Positions 60,916-64,000 of a stretch of DNA of 64,000 bases are shown here, piece after piece. Under the pieces are notes generated by a model. That model worked only from the letters and a program-made list of their open reading frames with translations. It was not told the origin of the DNA and ran no database searches. Source of the DNA: Haematococcus lacustris (Eukaryota; Chlorophyta; Chlorophyceae; Chlamydomonadales; Haematococcaceae); assembly GCA_030144725.1 (NCBI GenBank), contig JASKMD010000006.1:8465256-8529255 (forward strand), written 5' to 3'. Positions within the stretch are counted from its first letter, which is position 1; the number at the start of each line of letters is the position of its first letter. Both the position numbers and the translations under genes were made by a program.

Positions 60916-61201
60916 CAGTGTTTTTTTTCGCCTTATATATAGCGATCGCTATAAAAAGCGGTATTTCAGGGGTCCTATTGCGCTATGAAATGGTCGCTTT
61001 TCGAGCTTCGCTACCTCGCACTGCGCTATGAAAACTGCGATTTACCCTGAGATTTTGCGTATTTTAGCGTAGTTTTCGTTAAATTTTATACCTGAGCGAT
61101 GTTTCGAAGTAGGTTCGAGCTATAAAATCAGGGGTGTGAACCTATGCCATGTCACTTTGAGCTATGGATCATGCATCCGGGCGAAACAAAAAAAAACACT
61201 G
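60916..61201. mobile_element. hAT-type MITE, 286 bp
   Basis: Flanked by an exact 8-base duplication GTCTGCAT (60908-60915 and 61202-61209). The ends are CAGTGTTTTTTTT and its complement AAAAAAAAACACTG, with CGCC/GGCG further in. The interior is AT-rich, unlike the host DNA, and has no ORF. It contains the perfect palindrome TATAGCGATCGCTATA (60938-60953). An 8-base duplication plus CAGTG ends point to a non-autonomous hAT element. Confidence 0.85.
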
Positions 61202-61229
61202 GTCTGCATCCTCTATAGCGATGAGGGAT

Positions 61230-61345
61230 GTCTGACCTGTGGCCCCTTGCTGGCTGCCCTTGTGCGATAAGTCCTGTTAGCTAGCAAATGCCAGCTGCAC
61301 ATGCGGCCCCGCTGCGACCGACCTTGTCCAGTACCACCTGCACAT
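61230..61345 (+). repeat. Direct repeat flanking Fanzor relic 5, left copy
   Basis: Shares CTGACCTGTG, AGCTGCACATGCGG, the AACCTTG-like core and CACCTGCA-ACATATA in order with 62645-62785, at roughly three-quarters identity by eye. Confidence 0.6.
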
Positions 61346-61739
61346 ATACCAGAGACGCATCACTGCAGTCAAGTCGGCTCGCTTGGCATGCCAAACCGTG
61401 ACGACTGCCCCCCTTCCACAAATGCACAGACCTACGTGCAGCAGGACTTTGCAACTGATGGTTGACCCCTCAATGAGTCCATTGTGACTGTGAGCTGGTG
61501 CCCTAGCCATTGTGCAGGGCACCACAAGGTGTCTACACCATTAATGTGTCACCTTGCTGCCAGCTTGTGTCTGATCCCTCGCCCCCATTGTGTACTTGCG
61601 TAGCGAGCTAGTGTTCATATCTGACACGGCAACTGCTGCACCCTGCTGCTCCTGTTTTTTGGGGGGGCCAACAAGCGGGGTGGACGGTGTTGGCAATGCA
61701 ATGTTGTTACCTGGTTAAGGCAGCAGGCTGGGCAACAGG

Positions 61740-62660
61740 TGGGACAGCACATGTAGGCAGCAGGCGGGGCAACAGGTGAGGCACCACATGGAGGCAGCAG
61801 GGTAGTGCTAGTAAATGAGTTCCGCACCAGACGGGTCAGCTCAGCAGTAAATGGCCAGCAGCCATGTGAGGGGCAGCTGGACAAGCGCAAGCACACCAGG
61901 CCTGCAGGCTGGAAGCCCCCAGAAGGGGCAGGTGGAAGCCCGCCTGGTGCGCACAGCCTGGAGCCAGCAGCGTGATCAGCCAGTGCGGGGCGTGATGTGG
62001 TGCCCAGTAGTGGCCCCCTGCATCCGGCCACAGGCCCCCCGCAACAGCCAGGCAGCCACACAGCCAGCAGCCACAGAGGCTGGCCCCAACACTCCCCTGC
62101 CAGCCAAGCGCAGTAAGCTGACCAAGGCTGAGCAGGCAGCTGAGCCCACCAAGGGCAAAGGCAAGGCCCAGGGCAAGGCCGCCAAGGCCAAGCCAGCCCC
62201 ACAGCCAGGCAGGTGGCTGGACAGGGACTGCAATGCAGCTCTGAACATGCAACGCATTGGGGAAAGCAAGTGGCGCCTGCTGGAGGTGTGCTACTGGTCT
62301 GAGCAGGCAGCTCTGCCAGCCAAGGGCAAGGAGTACCCAGGGCTGGGGTACAAGCGGCCGCAAGACAGCCCACCCAAGGCCCAGCAGCAGCCTGCTGGGG
62401 CACAGTAGTGTGTGCTCCTCTTGAGCTTACAGCTTCAGCTTACATGTTTGTCATGCCAACTCTAGACCATAGCCCTGTCACCGGGGTCAGGAAGTGGTGT
62501 AGGTGGTAGGCGCCCATGCCATGTGCCATGTGCCATGTGCATGAGAACATAACTCGGAGTTATTAACTCCACACAGCCTCAGAACACCATTCTGAGTGGT
62601 ACCTTGTGGTCTCTAGTGGTCCGACTATAATGGAGGCCCTAGTAGGGACGAGTGGGCTGC
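61740..62660 (+). pseudogene. Fanzor relic 5: RuvC-III with intact C-terminus and tail
   Basis: Reads RVVLVNEFRTRRVSSAVNG (Asp to Asn in the VDE motif), then after one extra base at about 61925-61935 continues in another frame as QVEARLVRTAWSQQRDQP, a Lys/Ala/Pro linker, GRWLDRDCNAALNMQRIGE and ALPAKGKEYPGLGYKR, to TAG 62406-62408. DRDCNAALNM is the RuvC-III motif of TnpB/Fanzor nucleases; known family members use it in RNA-guided DNA cleavage. The N-terminus and RuvC-I are absent. The tail has CCCTGTCACCGGGG (about 62473), an expanded CCCATGCC-ATGTGCC array (62513-62545) and hairpin CTCAGAA-CACCA-TTCTGAG (62578-62596). The copy is dead as a gene but has the best-preserved C-terminus and tail. 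Confidence 0.7.
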
Positions 62661-62785
62661 CTGACCTGTGATGCCCCTGAGGCATGGAACCCCTGAGCCA
62701 TGTGACCAAGCAAAAGCCAGCTGCACATGCGGGCCTTACCGCGACTAACCTTGCCCAGTGGCACCTGCAGACATATAGAGATGGT
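62645..62785 (+). repeat. Direct repeat flanking Fanzor relic 5, right copy
   Basis: Partner of 61230-61345; see that entry. The spacing is about 1.4 kb with the Fanzor relic between. Confidence 0.6.
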
Positions 62786-62822
62786 GTGACGGTGCGCTTA
62801 CGCGTATCCGTAAACCACACTT

Positions 62823-62888
62823 TAGCAGAGTGACTGAGGAGGTCAATGGTGGGCTGCTACCAGCTCACCATTCGGGTTCGACTCCCGA
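62823..62888 (+). ncRNA. tRNA-like fragment with pol III box motifs
   Basis: TAGCAGAGTGA (62823-62833) resembles an A box, and GGTTCGACTCC (62875-62885) is an exact B-box consensus lying in a perfect T-arm (TCGGG/CCCGA, 62872-62888). Between them is an 8-base-pair hairpin (62848-62869). No 7-base acceptor partner for GGGTCCC exists upstream, so it is not a functional tRNA. It may be a tRNA-derived SINE piece or chance, near the start of the retroelement. Confidence 0.3.
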
Positions 62889-63045
62889 GGGTCCCGTTCT
62901 AAACCTGGGCTCAGTTGCTGTGCGAGAGTGTGGATAGTAGGAAGTGCGTTGGACATTTCTAAGTGGACATGCCGCTCACACTGTAAGATTAAAGGCAGCG
63001 GCTGCGCCGTGACAAATGGTTTCCGACCGACGTCGGTACAGCAAC

Positions 63046-64000
63046 ATGACAGACAATCCAGGCAATGGCGGGCCACCCGCCGGAGCTGAACCACCTGCTA
63101 ATACTCCTTCAGAGCCCGACATGCTAGATAAGCTCCTGGAGGCTGCTCGGACTAATCCGCAGCTGCGTGCGAAGTTCAACGCCGTGGTTGAGACTTTCTC
63201 AGGTGGCTCTAAAGCCCCTGATGATCACCCTGACAACGATAACCCAGAGGATACCCCTGGTGGCAATATGGAAGAAGGCGAGATGGACGAGCGACCTCGC
63301 TACGTCGGAGGAGACGAGGACTACATCCTTGAGCTGGAGGCACAGCAGCTGCAAATTCAGGCTGAGAATGAAGCCCTGCGTCAAGCCCTGTCGACAATTA
63401 CGTCTCAGGTGAAGTCGCCTCCTCTTCCACCTCGCAGGCCAGATCTAGCAGGCAGGGCTGCTGCTCCTGCGTCGACTAGACAGCCTGGTGCAGGTGCTGC
63501 AGGCCCAGGACGAGCCGCCCCTACGGGTCCCTCGCCCCTGGCCTTGCCCCTTCCCTTGTCTTTGGGTTCAAGGTCTATACCTGGCCCAGACAAGTGGACT
63601 GATGCGTGCAGCAGCACCCATCGTAGAGCCTTAGCATTCTGCGACGACCTTGAGCGTCATTGTGAACGCTGCCGCCTTGATGTTGCATCAACACTGCCTG
63701 CTTTCCTGACTGGCGCTGCTCGCAACACCTGGTATCCATCCATCAAGGAGTCGTATGCTGCCTTGTATGCTGACGTCCCCGACTGGTCTTACCTGCGTAC
63801 TGCATTCTGCGAGTATACAGGAGACGACCTGCGGGATGACTGTAACGTCGCCCGAACTAAACTGCTTGATGGTGCCATCAAGATGACCGCAGGAATGCTC
63901 CTGGGTCAATACATTACTGAGTTCAGGAATAACCTGCTGTTTGCAGGGAACGACAGCATGTGTCAGCCTCTGCTGGCCATGGTGTTCACTAGGGGCCTCA
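63046..64000 (+). CDS. Gag-like protein of an LTR-type retrotransposon, open at window end
   Basis: ATG 63046 (MTDNPGNGGPPAGAEPP) opens a frame with no stop through base 64000, at least 318 residues. It has an acidic, Pro-rich N-terminus, a coiled-coil segment at residues 94-113 (ILELEAQQLQIQAENEALRQ), a Pro/Ala linker, and then a helical domain: KWTDACSSTHRRALAFCDDL, LPAFLTGAARNTWY, YLRTAFCEYTGDD, and LLGQYITEFRNNLLFAG with MVFTRGL. This order (FLTGAA..W, then a loading helix, then Y..EF..L) is typical of retrotransposon Gag capsid domains of the Ty3 type. Zinc knuckle, protease and polymerase would lie beyond the window. The frame is intact, so the element may be young. Confidence 0.7.
   Translation, partial: MTDNPGNGGPPAGAEPPANTPSEPDMLDKLLEAARTNPQLRAKFNAVVETFSGGSKAPDDHPDNDNPEDTPGGNMEEGEMDERPRYVGGDEDYILELEAQQLQIQAENEALRQALSTITSQVKSPPLPPRRPDLAGRAAAPASTRQPGAGAAGPGRAAPTGPSPLALPLPLSLGSRSIPGPDKWTDACSSTHRRALAFCDDLERHCERCRLDVASTLPAFLTGAARNTWYPSIKESYAALYADVPDWSYLRTAFCEYTGDDLRDDCNVARTKLLDGAIKMTAGMLLGQYITEFRNNLLFAGNDSMCQPLLAMVFTRGL

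Noticed and set aside
62823..62895. A tRNA gene
   Set aside because: The T-arm and B box are good, but no matching acceptor strand or normal anticodon arm is found.

Overview
The window looks like nuclear DNA of a volvocalean green alga, probably Haematococcus-like. It is GC-rich, genes are cut by many short and medium GT-AG introns, and there are long CAG/Gln tracts, G- or C-rich microsatellite introns and two 500-base N placeholders (17998-18497, 47942-48441). A complete 377-residue actin and a plant-type ribosomal protein eS30 without a ubiquitin fusion agree with a chlorophyte. The species call is an inference. No operons, RBSs or CRISPR arrays are expected or seen. All exon models come from reading frame, splice-site phase and family resemblance by eye; none has transcript support.

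Layout. 1-9.9 kb: plus-strand 3' part of an EAF1/VID21-like SANT protein (NuA4 scaffold family) with a Gln-rich tail. 10.3-14.4 kb: two related minus-strand coiled-coil repeat units, one with exact 28-bp inverted ends. 14.7-15.2 kb: eS30 (minus). 16.0-16.4 kb: uncertain ORF. 16.7-17.7 kb: 3' exons of a GNAT-fold protein of the plant PHD/Jas type (minus), cut by gap 1. 18.8-20.5 kb: 3' exons of a RavA/MoxR-like AAA+ protein (plus), with introns made of G-rich repeats. 22.3-30.1 kb: actin, ten exons, with a deleted pogo-type transposon in intron 7. 31.2-33.3 kb: non-LTR retrotransposon remnant (minus). 34.0-38.9 kb: MORN-repeat protein (minus), divergent from a Gln/Pro-rich gene at 39.1-41.8 kb (plus). 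42.5-45.4 kb: DUF218/YdcF-like protein (minus, five exons). 45.5-47.8 kb: Fanzor relic split by a hAT element. 48.6-58.8 kb: TKL-like protein kinase (plus), with Fanzor relics in two introns and at its 3' end. 60.9-61.2 kb: hAT-type MITE. 61.7-62.7 kb: another Fanzor relic. 63.0 kb to the end: gag-like ORF of an LTR-type retroelement (plus, open at the window edge).

The most notable feature is a dispersed family of Fanzor (eukaryotic TnpB-like RuvC nuclease) relics between 31 and 63 kb. Copies share a C-terminal RuvC-III block, then a non-coding tail with small hairpins. One hairpin differs in sequence between copies while keeping its pairing, which makes the tail a candidate guide-RNA (omega/fRNA) scaffold. 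Several copies sit inside host introns, and one appears to supply the stop codon of the kinase gene.
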